Shown piece after piece: positions 8,474-19,000 of a DNA stretch of 64,000 bases. The stretch comes from Rhizobium leguminosarum bv. viciae USDA 2370 (lineage in GTDB: Bacteria > Pseudomonadota > Alphaproteobacteria > Rhizobiales > Rhizobiaceae). The stretch covers positions 87,676 through 151,675 of the forward strand of contig NZ_MRDL01000036.1 in NCBI RefSeq assembly GCF_002008365.1. Direction: 5' to 3'. Every line of letters starts with the position of its first letter. Position 1 is the first letter of the stretch. Both the position numbers and the translations under genes were made by a program. The notes under the pieces were generated by a model. That model did no database searches and had not been told where the DNA came from. It saw only the letters and a program-made list of their open reading frames with translations.

Positions 8474-9376
8474 ATGGAGTATTTCGTCCAGCAGCTCTTA
8501 AATGGGCTGACGCTCGGATCCATCTATGGCCTTGTGGCTATTGGCTATACGATGGTTTACGGCATTATCGGCATGATCAATTTCGCCCATGGCGACATTT
8601 TCATGCTCGGTGGTTTCGCCGCTCTTATCGTCTTCCTCGTCCTCACATCCATCTTCGCAGGTCTCCCGGTGGCAGTTCTGCTGCTGGCGATGCTTGTCGT
8701 CGCGATGTTGATGACGAGCTTGTGGAACTGGACGATTGAGCGCGTCGCATACCGTCCCCTGCGCGGTTCCTTCCGCCTGGCGCCGCTGATTACCGCGATC
8801 GGCATGTCGATCACGCTGTCCAATTTCATCCAGGTGACGCAGGGTCCACGCAACAAGCCGATTCCGCCGATGGTGAGCTCGGTCTACCAGTTCGGCAACA
8901 TTTCGGTGTCGCTGAAACAGATCATCATCATCGTGATCACGGCAGTGCTGCTCACGATCTTCTGGTACATCGTCAATCGTACCGCACTCGGCCGTGCCCA
9001 GCGCGCCACTGAGCAGGATCGCAAGATGGCAGCGCTGCTCGGCGTCAACGTCGACCAGACGATCTCGATCACTTTCGTTATGGGTGCGGCACTCGCAGCC
9101 GTCGCCGGCACGATGTACCTGATGTATTATGGCGTCGCCTCGTTTAACGACGGCTTCACGCCCGGTGTGAAGGCCTTCACGGCAGCCGTTCTCGGCGGTA
9201 TCGGTTCGTTACCCGGCGCCGTCTTCGGCGGCCTCCTTATCGGCCTTATCGAGTCGCTGTGGTCGGCATACTTCACCATCGCCTATAAGGACGTCGCGAC
9301 CTTTGCGATCCTGGCTTTCGTGTTGATCTTCAAGCCGACCGGCATCCTCGGGCGGCCGGAAGTCGAGAAGGTATAA
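8474..9376 (+). CDS. livH: Branched-chain amino-acid ABC permease LivH
   Basis: Inner-membrane subunit of the high-affinity Leu/Ile/Val importer. The 300-residue protein has about eight hydrophobic segments, the N-terminal signature LLNGLTLGSIYGLVAIGYTMVYG-IIGMINFAHGD, and the cytoplasmic coupling segment RACEQD-like (RATEQDRKMAALLGVN, about 180-195). The ATG at 8474 is chosen because family members start at MEYFVQQ; upstream codons are not conserved. First gene of livHMGF; livM starts 5 bp downstream. LivH and LivM form the heterodimeric channel. Confidence 0.96.
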   Translation: MEYFVQQLLNGLTLGSIYGLVAIGYTMVYGIIGMINFAHGDIFMLGGFAALIVFLVLTSIFAGLPVAVLLLAMLVVAMLMTSLWNWTIERVAYRPLRGSFRLAPLITAIGMSITLSNFIQVTQGPRNKPIPPMVSSVYQFGNISVSLKQIIIIVITAVLLTIFWYIVNRTALGRAQRATEQDRKMAALLGVNVDQTISITFVMGAALAAVAGTMYLMYYGVASFNDGFTPGVKAFTAAVLGGIGSLPGAVFGGLLIGLIESLWSAYFTIAYKDVATFAILAFVLIFKPTGILGRPEVEKV

Positions 9377-9380
9377 CGTC

Positions 9381-10772
9381 ATGGCAAACATCGAAAATTC
9401 TGCAGGCAAGCCCGATGCCGGACTTGTCCGCAAAGGCCTTACCGAAGCTCTTTTCGCCGCCGTCCTGTCGTTCGGCATGTTCGTTCTCTATGTCGGCCTC
9501 AAGACTGACCAGAACATCAGCAACGAGCTGATCATTGTCCAGCGCTGGGGCCTGCTTGCGATCTTCGTCGCGGTCGCCGCCATCGGCCGCTTCGCCACGG
9601 TGGTTTTCCTGCGGCCGCATCTCGATAGCCGCAAGCTGGCAAAGTCGAGACAGGGCGAACTCGACATCTCAACCGAGAAGAGCTTCTTCCACCGGCATTT
9701 CCTGAAGATCGCGCTGATCGCGCTGCTGCTTTATCCCATGGTGGTGGTGGCGTTCAAAGGCCCTCAGGGCTCGCTGACATATGTCGACAATTTCGGCATC
9801 CAGATCCTGATCTATGTAATGCTCGCCTGGGGGCTGAACATCGTCGTCGGCCTCGCCGGCCTGCTCGACCTCGGTTATGTCGCCTTCTATGCTGTTGGCG
9901 CTTATTCCTACGCGCTGCTTTCGAGCTATTTCGGCCTGTCCTTCTGGGTGCTGCTGCCGCTTTCGGGCATCTTCGCGGCACTCTGGGGCGTCATTCTCGG
10001 CTTCCCGGTGCTGCGCCTGCGCGGCGATTACCTGGCCATCGTGACGCTTGCCTTCGGTGAAATCATTCGTCTCGTCCTCATCAACTGGACTGAAGTGACG
10101 AAGGGCACTTTCGGTATCTCGAGCATCCCGAAGGCAACACTCTTCGGCATTCCCTTCGATGCGACGGCCGGCGGCTTTGCCAAGCTCTTTCACCTGCCGA
10201 TCTCCTCGGCCTATTACAAGATCTTCCTCTTTTACCTGATCCTGGCGCTCTGCATGCTGACGGCCTATGTCACCATCCGGCTGCGCCGCATGCCGATCGG
10301 ACGCGCCTGGGAAGCCTTGCGCGAAGACGAGATCGCCTGCCGTTCGCTCGGCATCAACACGGTCACGACCAAGCTCACCGCCTTTGCGACGGGCGCGATG
10401 TTTGCCGGTTTCGCCGGCTCGTTCTTCGCCGCCCGCCAGGGCTTCGTCTCGCCGGAATCCTTCGTCTTCCTGGAATCGGCCGTCATTCTCGCTATCGTCG
10501 TTCTCGGCGGCATGGGTTCGTTGACCGGCATCGCGATTGCCGCCATCGTCATGGTCGGCGGCACCGAGTTGTTGCGCAGCATGGACTTCCTAAAACTCAT
10601 CTTTGGACCCGATTTTACGCCGGAACTCTACCGCATGTTGATCTTCGGCCTCGCCATGGTCGTCGTCATGCTGTTCAAGCCGCGCGGCTTCGTCGGCTCG
10701 CGTGAGCCGACAGCCTTCCTCAGAGAGCGCAAGGCGATATCCGGAAGCTTCATCAAGGAGGGCCATGGTTGA
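9381..10772 (+). CDS. livM: Branched-chain amino-acid ABC permease LivM
   Basis: Second channel subunit, 463 residues, longer than LivH because of an N-terminal extension (about residues 1-130) with two to three extra membrane segments, as in E. coli LivM. The core has GLAGLLDLGYVAFYAVGAYSYALL, RLRGDYLAIVTLAFGEIIRLVL and the coupling segment GRAWEALREDEIACRSLGIN. The stop overlaps the livG start by one base (TGATG), showing translational coupling. Confidence 0.96.
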   Translation: MANIENSAGKPDAGLVRKGLTEALFAAVLSFGMFVLYVGLKTDQNISNELIIVQRWGLLAIFVAVAAIGRFATVVFLRPHLDSRKLAKSRQGELDISTEKSFFHRHFLKIALIALLLYPMVVVAFKGPQGSLTYVDNFGIQILIYVMLAWGLNIVVGLAGLLDLGYVAFYAVGAYSYALLSSYFGLSFWVLLPLSGIFAALWGVILGFPVLRLRGDYLAIVTLAFGEIIRLVLINWTEVTKGTFGISSIPKATLFGIPFDATAGGFAKLFHLPISSAYYKIFLFYLILALCMLTAYVTIRLRRMPIGRAWEALREDEIACRSLGINTVTTKLTAFATGAMFAGFAGSFFAARQGFVSPESFVFLESAVILAIVVLGGMGSLTGIAIAAIVMVGGTELLRSMDFLKLIFGPDFTPELYRMLIFGLAMVVVMLFKPRGFVGSREPTAFLRERKAISGSFIKEGHG

Positions 10773-11647
10773 TGAGCCCCGTAACGAATACGATGTCTGA
10801 TGACACTTTGCTCAAGGTCGAACACCTGTCGATGAAGTTCGGCGGCCTGATGGCCATCAACGACTTCTCCTTTGAAGCCAAGCGTGGCGATATCACCGCG
10901 CTGATCGGGCCGAACGGTGCTGGCAAGACCACCGTCTTCAACTGCATCACCGGCTTCTACAAGCCGACGATGGGCATGATCACGTTCAACCAGAAGAGCG
11001 GCAAGCAATACCTGCTGGAGCGCCTGCCGGACTTTCGCATCACGAGGGAAGCCAAGGTCGCACGCACCTTCCAGAACATCCGGCTGTTCTCCGGCCTGAC
11101 CGTTCTCGAAAACCTGCTGGTTGCCCAGCACAACAAGCTGATGAAGGCATCGGGTTATACGATCCTCGGCCTCATCGGTGTCGGCCCCTATAAGCGGGAA
11201 GCGGCCGGGGCGATCGAGCTTGCCCGTTTCTGGCTTGAGAAGGCCGACCTGATCGACCGCGCCGACGACCCCGCCGGCGACCTGCCCTACGGCGCCCAGC
11301 GGCGTCTCGAAATTGCCCGCGCCATGTGCACTGGCCCCGAGCTGCTTTGCCTGGATGAACCGGCTGCCGGCCTCAACCCCCGGGAATCGGCAACGCTCAA
11401 CGCGCTGCTGAAGAGCATTCGCGCCGAAACAGGAACGTCGATCCTGCTGATCGAGCACGACATGTCGGTGGTCATGGAAATCTCCGACCACGTCGTCGTC
11501 CTCGAATATGGTCAGAAGATTTCCGATGGCACGCCGGATCACGTGAAGAACGATCCGAGGGTTATCGCGGCCTATCTCGGTGTCGAGGATGAAGAAGTGG
11601 AAGAGGTGATCGCAGCCGTCGAGCAGCTCGAAGGAGGCGCAAACTGA
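10772..11647 (+). CDS. livG: Branched-chain amino-acid ABC ATPase LivG
   Basis: ATPase subunit, 291 residues. Walker A GPNGAGKTTVFN (about 46-57), Q-loop ARTFQNIRLF, signature variant DLPYGAQRRLEIARAM, Walker B LLCLDEPAAGLNPRE, and switch His in LIEHDMSVV; all needed residues are present. The Y-G-A-Q form of the signature is usual in LivG. A C-terminal acidic tail (EDEEVEEVIAAVEQLEGG) is longer than in E. coli. The ATG at 10772 overlaps the livM stop. It pairs with LivF in the transporter. Confidence 0.96.
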   Translation: MSPVTNTMSDDTLLKVEHLSMKFGGLMAINDFSFEAKRGDITALIGPNGAGKTTVFNCITGFYKPTMGMITFNQKSGKQYLLERLPDFRITREAKVARTFQNIRLFSGLTVLENLLVAQHNKLMKASGYTILGLIGVGPYKREAAGAIELARFWLEKADLIDRADDPAGDLPYGAQRRLEIARAMCTGPELLCLDEPAAGLNPRESATLNALLKSIRAETGTSILLIEHDMSVVMEISDHVVVLEYGQKISDGTPDHVKNDPRVIAAYLGVEDEEVEEVIAAVEQLEGGAN

Positions 11648-12390
11648 TGGGCGATGAAGTAATGACCGGTCAACCGCTCCTTCAGGTCAACAGCGTCGAA
11701 ACCTATTACGGCAATATCCGCGCGCTGGCCGGCGTCGATGTCCACGTCAACAAGGGCGAGATCGTCAGCCTGATCGGCGCCAATGGCGCCGGCAAGTCGA
11801 CACTGATGATGACGATCTGCGGCAGCCCGCAGGCCCGCACCGGTTCGGTGGTCTTCGAGGGCCGCGACATCACCCGCATGCCGACGCATGAAATTGCCCG
11901 TCTACGCATTGCACAGTCGCCAGAAGGCCGCCGCATCTTCCCGCGCATGACGGTTCTGGAAAATCTTCAGATGGGCGCAGGCCTCGACAATCTGAAACAC
12001 TTCGCCGAAGACGTCGAGAAGATCTTCACGCTCTTCCCGCGTCTCAAGGAACGTCACGCCCAGCGCGGCGGAACGCTTTCGGGCGGTGAGCAGCAGATGC
12101 TGTCGATCGGCCGCGCGCTGATGGCGCGCCCGAAGTTGCTGCTTCTCGACGAACCCTCGCTCGGTCTTGCGCCGCTGATCGTCAAGGGCATCTTCGAGGC
12201 GATCAAGAAGCTCAACGAGGCGGAGGGGCTGACCGTTTTCCTCGTCGAGCAGAACGCGTTCGCCGCCCTCAGGCTTTCTCACCGCGCCTACGTGATGGTG
12301 AACGGCAAGGTGACGATGAGCGGCTCCGGCAAGGAGCTTCTTGCCAATCCCGAGGTCCGCGCCGCCTATCTCGAAGGCGGAAGACACTAG
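11647..12390 (+). CDS. livF: Branched-chain amino-acid ABC ATPase LivF
   Basis: Second ATPase, 247 residues. Walker A GANGAGKSTLMMTI, Q-loop RIAQSPEGRRIFPRMTV (the PEGR form typical of LivF), signature TLSGGEQQMLSIGRAL, Walker B LLLLDEPSLGLAPL, and the EQNAFAAL region in place of a switch His, as in this family. The start overlaps the livG stop by one base. A second ATG eight codons in (MTGQPLL) is a possible alternative start. Confidence 0.96.
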   Translation: MGDEVMTGQPLLQVNSVETYYGNIRALAGVDVHVNKGEIVSLIGANGAGKSTLMMTICGSPQARTGSVVFEGRDITRMPTHEIARLRIAQSPEGRRIFPRMTVLENLQMGAGLDNLKHFAEDVEKIFTLFPRLKERHAQRGGTLSGGEQQMLSIGRALMARPKLLLLDEPSLGLAPLIVKGIFEAIKKLNEAEGLTVFLVEQNAFAALRLSHRAYVMVNGKVTMSGSGKELLANPEVRAAYLEGGRH

Positions 12391-12409
12391 GTCGAAAGGA
12401 GAGTTTGAC

Positions 12410-12763
12410 ATGCAGGGACTTTTCTTCGAAGCGGATGTCGGCCCCCTTGTGGCGATCCGTGTCATCGTCTTGCTCTTAGGCTTCTGGACGGCCTGGCGCG
12501 CCGGCAAAGCGGTTGCCGAGGGCTGGAGCGACTATCCGCTGGTCATCGTCTATACATTTCTGCTCGCCTGGGCGATGCAGTTCCTGCATCATGCCCTGTT
12601 CAATGGGCCAATGCTTAGCACCTTCTACTATATCCTCGATTTCGTGACGCTGCTGGTCTTCTCGACGGCCGGCTTCCGCCACCGCCGCACCAATCAGATG
12701 GTTAACAACTATTACTGGCTGTACGAAAAGACTTCCGCGTTTTCGTGGAAGGACAAACATTGA
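12410..12763 (+). CDS. Small membrane protein in the liv operon (DUF6867-like)
   Basis: A 117-residue protein with three hydrophobic segments (about 13-32, 46-62, 70-88) and a basic, aromatic C-terminus (RHRRTNQMVNNYYWLYEKT). It has a clear AAAGGAGAG ribosome site and sits between livF and livK, 19 bp after livF. I recognise it as a conserved rhizobial family seen in liv operons (DUF6867, from memory), of unknown function. Its fixed position suggests an accessory to the transporter, for example in assembly or regulation; that is inference. Confidence 0.75.
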   Translation: MQGLFFEADVGPLVAIRVIVLLLGFWTAWRAGKAVAEGWSDYPLVIVYTFLLAWAMQFLHHALFNGPMLSTFYYILDFVTLLVFSTAGFRHRRTNQMVNNYYWLYEKTSAFSWKDKH

Positions 12764-12883
12764 CAGTCCGTTGAAACTAGGCATGAATTGCCTTCCGAGT
12801 GGAACAGCTTTCCTGGCGCAGTCAATGGTGGGTAGTGCGCTGGGCCTTGGACCGGAACCCGCCCAAAAATTGGGAGTAATAAT

Positions 12884-14005
12884 ATGAAGAAGTCTCTTCT
12901 GTCGGCAGTGGCTCTGACGGCGATGCTCGCCTTCAGCGGCAACGCGTGGGCCGACGTTCTCATCGCTGTCGCTGGTCCGCTGACTGGTCCGAACGCCGCG
13001 TTCGGCGCTCAGCTCCAGAAGGGTGCTGAACAGGCGGCCGCCGACATCAACGCTGCTGGCGGCATTAACGGCGAGCAGATCAAGATCGAACTCGGCGACG
13101 ACGTCTCCGACCCGAAGCAGGGCATTTCGGTTGCCAACAAGTTCGCTGCTGACGGCGTCAAGTTCGTCATCGGCCACTTCAACTCGGGCGTTTCGATTCC
13201 GGCTTCGGAAGTCTATGCCGAAAACGGCATCCTCGAAATCACCCCGGCCGCGACGAACCCGACCTTCACGGAACGGGGCCTCTGGAACACGTTCCGCACC
13301 TGCGGCCGTGACGACCAGCAGGGTGCCATCGCCGGCAAGTATCTTGCCGATCACTTCAAGGACGCCAAGATCGCTGTCGTTCACGACAAGACCCCCTACG
13401 GTCAGGGCCTTGCCGACGAAACCAAGAAGGCTATGAACGCCGCCGGCGTGACGGAAGTCATTTACGAAGGCATCAATGTCGGCGACAAGGACTTCTCGGC
13501 CCTCATCGCCAAGATGAAGGAAGCCGGCGTCTCGATCATCTATTGGGGTGGTCTGCACACCGAAGCCGGTCTCATCATCCGCCAGGCGGCTGACCAGGGC
13601 CTGAAGGCGACGCTGGTTTCGGGCGACGGTATCGTTTCGAACGAACTGGCCTCGATCGCTGGCGACGCCGTCGCCGGTACGCTGAACACCTTCGGCCCCG
13701 ATCCGACGGCGAACCCTGCGAACAAGGAACTCGTCGAAAAGTTCAAGGCCGCTGGTTTCAATCCGGAAGCCTACACGCTCTATTCCTACGCTGCGATGCA
13801 GACGATTGCCGGGGCCGCCAAGGCTGCCGGCTCGCTGGATCCTGAGGCCGTTGCCAAGGCTATGAAGGAAAAGGGCCCGTTCCCGACCGTTCTCGGCGAC
13901 ATTTCGTTCGATGAAAAGGGCGATCCGAAGATCCCCGGCTACATCATGTACGAATGGAAGAAGGGTCCGGACGGCAAGTACAGCTACTTCCCGCAGGGCA
14001 TGTAA
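12884..14005 (+). CDS. livK: Periplasmic branched-chain amino-acid-binding protein LivK
   Basis: Periplasmic binding protein of the Leu/Ile/Val type I fold. Signal peptide [23 protein letters not shown] (about residues 1-23), then [26 protein letters not shown], the ligand-site block [17 protein letters not shown] and the C-terminal [16 protein letters not shown]. 373 residues, normal length. GGGAG lies 8 bases upstream. It is 120 bp after the small membrane gene; the gap may carry its own promoter, as binding proteins are needed in excess. A terminator follows. Confidence 0.96.
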   Translation: MKKSLLSAVALTAMLAFSGNAWADVLIAVAGPLTGPNAAFGAQLQKGAEQAAADINAAGGINGEQIKIELGDDVSDPKQGISVANKFAADGVKFVIGHFNSGVSIPASEVYAENGILEITPAATNPTFTERGLWNTFRTCGRDDQQGAIAGKYLADHFKDAKIAVVHDKTPYGQGLADETKKAMNAAGVTEVIYEGINVGDKDFSALIAKMKEAGVSIIYWGGLHTEAGLIIRQAADQGLKATLVSGDGIVSNELASIAGDAVAGTLNTFGPDPTANPANKELVEKFKAAGFNPEAYTLYSYAAMQTIAGAAKAAGSLDPEAVAKAMKEKGPFPTVLGDISFDEKGDPKIPGYIMYEWKKGPDGKYSYFPQGM

Positions 14006-14036
14006 GCTTCGCTCCCCTTTATGGGACATGATTATC

Positions 14037-14069
14037 GAAGCCCGGTTCCGACCGGGCTTCTTTCTTTTT
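14037..14069 (+). terminator. Terminator of the liv operon
   Basis: GAAGCCCGGT-TCCG-ACCGGGCTTC stem (14037-14060) followed by TTTCTTTTT, about 32 bp after the livK stop. Confidence 0.9.
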
Positions 14070-14139
14070 GCGGACGTTTCAATTTTCGCCTGGCTGGTCT
14101 AACTCTTGGCATCGTTTTGAAGCGTTGAGTGGAACCGTC

Positions 14140-15111
14140 ATGTCCAAACCCCGCATTCTCGTCACCCGGCGCTGGCCAGCCACGGTGGAAGCCGTCCTTG
14201 CCGAACGTTTCGACGTGACGTTCAATCCTGACGATATTCCGCTCGGTGAAAACGAGCTAAGGCTGGCGCTCTCGACTTATGATGCCGTATTGCCGACGGT
14301 TTCCGATCGGTTGCCCGCCGCTGTCTTCGACGGCGTGCCTGTTGTCACCAAGATCCTTGGCAATTTCGGCGTCGGCTACAATCACATCGATATATCCGCT
14401 GCCAGGGAGAGAGGCATTGCGGTCACAAACACGCCGGGCGTGCTGACCGACTGCACGGCCGATATCGCCATGTTGCTGCTGCTCTCCGTTGCCCGGCGCG
14501 GCGGTGAGGGCGAGCGGCAGGTACGCGCTGGTGCATGGAAGGGCTGGTGCCCGACGCATATGGTCGGCGCCAAGGTGACCGGGAAGACGGTCGGCATCAT
14601 CGGTTTCGGCCGAATCGGCAAGGCCTTCGCGCAACGCTGCCATTTCGGCTTCGGCATGGACGTGGTGTTCTTCAACCGTTCGCCGGTCGATCCACCGGAG
14701 GCGGCGCGTTACGGCGCGCGGCAGCTGCCGACGATCGAGGCCGTGCTGGCGGTGGCCGATTTCGTCTCGCTGCATTGCCCCGGTGGAGCGGAGAACCGAC
14801 ACCTGATAAATGCGGCACGGCTTACGGCGATGAAGCCGGGCGCCTTTCTCATCAATACGGCGCGTGGCGACGTGGTGGATGAGGCGGCGCTGATTGCAGC
14901 GCTCAAGGCGGACACAATCCGCGGCGCCGGGCTTGACGTCTACGAGGCGGAACCTGATGTGCCGGAGGCGCTGCGGCGGATGGAGAACGTCATGGTGCTG
15001 CCGCATCTCGGCAGCGCCACGGAAGAGACGCGGACCGCCATGGGCATGAAGGTGGTCGACAACGTGGCGGCGTTTTTCGAGGGCAGGGATGTGCCGGATC
15101 GGGTGGTTTAG
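14140..15111 (+). CDS. D-isomer 2-hydroxyacid dehydrogenase (glyoxylate/hydroxypyruvate reductase type)
   Basis: A 323-residue NAD(P)-dependent D-2-hydroxyacid dehydrogenase. The Rossmann motif GKTVGIIGFGRIGKAFAQR lies near residues 147-165, the substrate/catalytic Arg in NTARGDVVDEAAL (near 240), the Glu in EAEP (near 268) and the catalytic His in VLPHLGSAT (near 287). The N-terminal ILVTRRWPATVE resembles GyaR/GhrB-type enzymes that reduce glyoxylate or hydroxypyruvate. The ATG at 14140 is chosen by family alignment. Solitary gene between the liv terminator and a convergent regulator. Confidence 0.87.
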   Translation: MSKPRILVTRRWPATVEAVLAERFDVTFNPDDIPLGENELRLALSTYDAVLPTVSDRLPAAVFDGVPVVTKILGNFGVGYNHIDISAARERGIAVTNTPGVLTDCTADIAMLLLLSVARRGGEGERQVRAGAWKGWCPTHMVGAKVTGKTVGIIGFGRIGKAFAQRCHFGFGMDVVFFNRSPVDPPEAARYGARQLPTIEAVLAVADFVSLHCPGGAENRHLINAARLTAMKPGAFLINTARGDVVDEAALIAALKADTIRGAGLDVYEAEPDVPEALRRMENVMVLPHLGSATEETRTAMGMKVVDNVAAFFEGRDVPDRVV

Positions 15112-15132
15112 CGACCAGCCGCCAACGCCATC

Positions 15133-16050
15133 TCACATCTCGTGCAGCACATGCGTGGCCTTCACGGCGGCTGAGGCACGGTTCTCGACGCCGAGCTTCA
15201 CATAAATCTGTTCGAGGTGCTTGTTCACCGTTCGCGCCGACAGTCCCAATATTTCGCCGATGTCGCGGTTGGCCTTGCCCTTGGCAATCCAGAGCAGCAC
15301 TTCGGATTCGCGCTGGGTGAGCGAAAACCGCTGGCGCAGCACCGCGTCGTCGCTGCGCTGATTGGCGGCAGTGAGGCGGAAGAGATATTCGTCAGGGCCG
15401 ATTGCGCCGAGGAAGGCGAGCTGCAGCGCCGCTTGGCCGGCATGGGCAACGGAGATGATGCCGTCGCGCACCGCGGCGACGCGGTCGCGCATCCAGTCGG
15501 CGATATGGTGGACGACGATTTCCATGCCGTCGTCGCTGCCCATGGCCGCATTGACCAGCCGTGTGGCTTGCGGCGTTGACCAGTGGATGGCACCGTCGCC
15601 CTTGACAGCAAGCAGATGGCGGCCGGCCGCGTCCAGCGCGATGCGGGCGCTTTGGGCCGAGCGAGCGTTGCGCAGATGGACACGGATGCGGGCGCGCAGT
15701 TCATCGATGTTGATTGGCTTGCTGAGATAATCGACGCCGCCGGATTCCAGCGCGTGCACGACATGCTCGGTCTCGGTCAGGCCGGTCATGAAGATGACAG
15801 GCACCTGTGCCACCGCGGCATTCGCCTTCAGCCGACGGCAGGTCTCGAAGCCGTCCATGGCGGGCATCACCGCGTCGAGCAGGATGATATCGGGCGTGAT
15901 GCGCTCGACGATACCAAGTGCGGCCGTGCCCGACGTGGCGATCAGCACCGAGAAGCCGGATTGTTCGAGTGCGTCGGTCAAGAAGCCGAGTGCTTCGGCC
16001 GAGTCGTCGACGAGCAGAACGATGTCGCGGGGGAGGGCCGGCTCAGGCAA
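15133..16050 (-). CDS. LuxR-type response regulator paired with the NCS1-kinase
   Basis: A 305-residue DNA-binding response regulator. The receiver domain (about 10-125) has Asp15/Asp16, phospho-acceptor Asp59 (ILLDAVMPAMDG) and Lys in YLSKPI. A linker of about 110 residues (130-240) has no motif I recognise. The LuxR HTH (about 243-300) contains LTQRESEVLLWIAKGKANRDIGEIL and ARTVNKHLEQIYVKLGV. The long middle segment is atypical for NarL-type regulators. The start is a TTG overlapping the end of the kinase gene by eight bases, so the two are translationally coupled and almost certainly cognate. Target genes unknown; the neighbouring urea transporter operon is a candidate. Confidence 0.88.
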   Translation of the reverse strand: MPEPALPRDIVLLVDDSAEALGFLTDALEQSGFSVLIATSGTAALGIVERITPDIILLDAVMPAMDGFETCRRLKANAAVAQVPVIFMTGLTETEHVVHALESGGVDYLSKPINIDELRARIRVHLRNARSAQSARIALDAAGRHLLAVKGDGAIHWSTPQATRLVNAAMGSDDGMEIVVHHIADWMRDRVAAVRDGIISVAHAGQAALQLAFLGAIGPDEYLFRLTAANQRSDDAVLRQRFSLTQRESEVLLWIAKGKANRDIGEILGLSARTVNKHLEQIYVKLGVENRASAAVKATHVLHEM

Positions 16051-19000
16051 TGGGTTCCACCTTTTCGTCGAAGTCGTGCAGGAAGGTCATGAAGCCGGCA
16101 AGATCGAAGGCGGCGACATAGGCGCGAAGTTCCTCTGTGAATGGCTGATTTGCCTCCACCTTGGCAAGGTCGGAAAGCTTGGCTTCGATACCTCTGATAT
16201 AGCCGATCTCGCCGAGCCGCAGCAATTCCTGGATATGGGCAGCGCCTGGGCTCAGCATCGGCGCTTCGATCTTAACAGGAACGGCTGGCGCGGCATCGGC
16301 AAAGATCCATTTCAGGCCAAGATGCAGGGCGAGCTTGTCGCGCAGCTGGCGGATGTCGACCGGTTTGCCGATCGCATCGTTATGGCTGTCGTCACTGTCG
16401 CTGAGAACCGCTGCATCACCAATATTGGCCGAAAGCATCAGCACTGGCGCCGTCTGACCGGCCTCGCGCAGACGCGAGACGAGCTGCCAGCCGTTCATGC
16501 CGGGCATCAGGATATCGACAAGGAAGAGGTCCGGTATGATGCCCTCGATCAGCGTCAGGCATTCGCCGCCGCCTGCCGCCGTCAGCACGATGAAATCGAG
16601 CGGCGCCAGGATTTCGCGCATCATCTCGCGGTGGTCCTCGTTATCGTCGACGACCACGACCGTGCGGCGCGGGCCGTCGTAACCGACAATGCGCTTTTCT
16701 TGCGGTGCGGCGGCCACGGCGCGCATGACGCCGGACAGCATCAGCCGGACCCGGAAGGTCGAGCCTTCGTCCTTCACGCTCGAGACCGAAATCTCGCCGC
16801 CGAGCGTGTTGGTCAGAAGCCGGGTGATGGTGAGGCCGAGGCCAAGCCCCGGCATTGGCCGCACGCTTTCGGCCTCGCCGCGCTGGAAGGGTTCGTAGAT
16901 GCGGGTCAGGTCTTTCTCCGTGATGCCGCGGCCGGTGTCAGTGACGGTGAAGGTCGCGACTTGGCTGCGATAGCCGACATCGAAGGTGACGCTGCCTTCG
17001 TCGGTGAACTTGATGGCATTGGAGAGCAGGTTGACCAGGATCTGGCGCAGGCGCTTTTCGTCGGTACGGACGAACTGCGGCAAGGCCGGCGAGCGCTCAT
17101 GGATGAAGGTGAGCCCCTTTGCCTGCGCCTGCGGGCGGAACATATCGACGATCTGGTCGAGGAAATCCTGGATGTTGATCTCGTTGGAATAGACCTGCAG
17201 GCGGCCGGCCTCGATCTTGGAAATATCGAGCAGGCCGTCGATCAGCCCGGAGAGGTGTTCGGCGCTGCGGCGAATGACCTTGATCGAGGATTGGCGCGGC
17301 GCCGGGATGGTCTCGTCACGTTCGAGGATCTGGGCGTAGCCGAGTACGGCGTTCAGCGGCGTGCGCAGCTCATGGCTGAGCCCGACGACGTAGCGGCTCT
17401 TGGCGCGGTTGGCGGCCTCGGCCGTCTCCTTGGCGTTCTGCAGGGCGGCGTCGGTCTTCTTGTGGGCGGCGATTTCCTTGAGCAGCAGCGTGTTCTGGCG
17501 CGAGGATTCCTCCTCGGCAACGACGCGGCTGTCATGGGCGAGCACATAGAACCAGCAGACAACGCCTGAGATTACCGAGAAGACGAAGAAGACGATGAAG
17601 ATGGTGCGGTTGACGACTTCGGCGGTCGCGGGTGAGGCGGAGGCGACCTGATGGGCGATCATCGCCAGGATCGCGCCGATGGCCGTCAATGCGAGCACGA
17701 CGGCGATGCCGTAGCGGCCGAGGCGCGTCGTCAGCTTCCCCAGAATGGTTTCCGGCAGCAGCGCCTTGGCGACGGTGCCGACCTGCGCGTTGAAACGGGC
17801 GGCGGGCTTGCACATATCGTGGCAGCGGCTGTCGAGCGAACAGCAGAGCGAGCAGATCGGCGCGGCGTAGGCCGGGCACCAGGCCATGTCCTCCGGCTCG
17901 AACGGGTGTTCGCAGACCGAGCAGGTAATGCTCGTCAGGTTCTTCCAGCTCTGGCGCGGCTTGCGGGCGAGGTAGAACTTGCCCTTCGTCGCCCAGGCGA
18001 TGACAGGCGAGGCGATTAGGGCGATGACGAGGGTGATGTAGGGGGCGAGCGAGGCGGCGATGTCGCCGAAGGCACCGAAATGGGCGATCAGCGACACCGT
18101 CGCCGACAGCGTCATGGCGCCGAGGCCGACCGGGTTGATGTCGTAGAGGTGGGCGCGCTTGAACTCGATGCCGGGGGGAGCAAGGCCCAGCGGCTTGTTG
18201 ATGAAGAGATCGGCGGAGATCGTGCAGAGCCAGGCCATTGCGATGATCGAGAAGATGCCGAGCGTCTCCTCCAGCAGCCGGTAAATGCCGAGTTCCATCA
18301 AAAGCAGGGCGATTGCGACGTTGAAGACCAACCAGATGACGCGGCCGGGATGGCTGTGGGTCAGCCGCGAGAAGAAGTTCGACCAGGCGAGGGAGCCTGC
18401 ATAGGCATTCATCACGTTGATCTTCAGCTGCGAGACGACGACGAAGGCAGCCATCAACAGCAGCGCCGCATTGTGCCAGGGGACCATGTAGCCGAAGGCG
18501 GTCAGATACATCTGCGCCGGGTCGGCGGCGCGATCGAGGGGCACACCCGAGGTGAAGGTCAGCACGACCAGGAATGAACCGGCAAGCAGCTTCGGGGCGC
18601 CGATGATGACCCAGCCGGGCCCGGCGAGAAAGATCGCCAGGCGATGGCGCCACTTGCGCTGTGGATCCGGCGGCAGGAAGCGCAGGAAGTCGGCCTGTTC
18701 GCCGATCTGCGACATCAGCGCCAGGATGACGGCAGAAGCAGCGCCGAACTCCACCAGATCGAATTCGGCGACGGTGCCGGGCGGACCGGAGGCATGGCGG
18801 ATGCCGGCAAAGGCGCGCCAGAGATCGAATTTTTCCCAGTCCAGCAAGGCGATGAAGATGAAGGGTAGGATATTCAGCACGATCCAGAAGGGCTGGGTCA
18901 TCAGCTGAAACTTGCTGATCAGCCGCACGCCGTGCGTCACCAGCGGGATCACCATGACGGCGCTGATGATGTAGCCGATCCAGAGCGGGATCCCGAGGGT

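Noticed and set aside
15788..17569. A 593-codon plus-strand open frame opposite the hybrid kinase
   Set aside because: Long antisense frames are common in GC-rich genes; all domain motifs are on the minus strand.
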